Origin: Candidatus Zixiibacteriota bacterium
GTDB lineage: Bacteria > Zixibacteria > MSB-5A5 > UBA10806
Direction of reading: 5' to 3'
Assembly: GCA_020344055.1 (NCBI GenBank)
Contig: CP070813.1
Span: forward strand, 1,064,661-1,108,447
DNA: 43,787 nucleotides
Position 1 is the stretch's first letter. The number at the start of each line of letters is the position of its first letter. Under the pieces are notes generated by a model, which had not been told where the DNA came from, did no database searches, and saw only the letters and a program-made list of their open reading frames with translations. Positions 43,770 to 43,787 of this stretch are shown one piece after another. The position numbers and the translations under genes are program-made.

Positions 43770-43787
43770 GGCCGGCAATTGCCGGCC
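43770..43787 (+). terminator. Palindrome after hppA, cut by window end
   Basis: GGCCGGCAATTGCCGGCC, an 18-base perfect palindrome 23 bases past the stop. The bases that would form a T tract are outside the window. Confidence 0.55.

Noticed and set aside
1..43787. CRISPR arrays, tRNA or rRNA genes, transposases
   Set aside because: No regularly spaced direct repeats, cloverleaf-like sequences, rRNA motifs or transposase-like proteins were found on either strand.

Overview
The window looks like chromosomal DNA of an uncultured Gram-negative bacterium of the Fibrobacteres-Chlorobi-Bacteroidetes side of the tree. Candidate phylum Zixibacteria is my best guess, but no rRNA is present to test it. 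Grounds: secreted proteins end either in a type IX secretion-like C-terminal domain (YPNPFN...GxYxxK) or in a paired dockerin-like Ca-binding module (GDVNGSGSYNGLDITYG); there are lipoproteins, Ton motors and a DUF5916 outer-membrane protein; TTG and GTG starts are frequent behind good AGGAGG sites. I see no tRNA, rRNA, CRISPR, phage or transposase gene.

Layout. 1-4.0 kb: two convergent secreted proteins (a partial FG-GAP/UnbV protein and a 799-residue protein with dockerin-like ends). 4.4-6.2 kb: a coupled pair, isochorismatase-like hydrolase then BaiN/HI0933-type flavoprotein. 6.3-16.4 kb (all minus strand): a proteolysis island transcribed as MATE exporter, M36-like metalloprotease, degenerate 200-bp scar, second M36-like metalloprotease, M14 carboxypeptidase. 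The scar contains the C-terminal coding end of a second MATE gene and an N-terminal-region fragment of a second carboxypeptidase. This suggests that a MATE-protease-carboxypeptidase unit was duplicated in tandem and then partly deleted.

16.4-21.9 kb (minus): ferritin-like protein, then a tightly overlapping chain GDPD, VOC protein, 2-TM RCK K+ channel, EamA transporter, thymidylate kinase, and an unknown 244-residue protein. 22.2-29.5 kb: acidic lipoprotein, CBM9/DUF5916 outer-membrane protein, a BNR-repeat secreted protein, NlpC/P60 lipoprotein, YbjQ-type protein and a convergent unknown envelope protein. Two small palindromic repeat families sit in the long intergenic gaps at 16.4-16.75 kb and 25.7-26.1 kb.

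29.6-34.6 kb (plus): a YbhGFSR-type exporter (HlyD adaptor, two separate ABC ATPases, two ABC-2 permeases), with complementary defects in the two ATPases that suggest one degenerate ATP site. 34.9-41.5 kb (plus): a TPR lipid- or periplasm-facing protein, a four-helix membrane protein and a Ton motor (ExbB, ExbD, ExbD, TonB), then after a terminator a second ExbD-TonB pair. 41.7-43.7 kb: a membrane pyrophosphatase with the K+-dependent signature. Together the right half is about envelope energisation and export, and the left half about secreted peptidases and displayed proteins.
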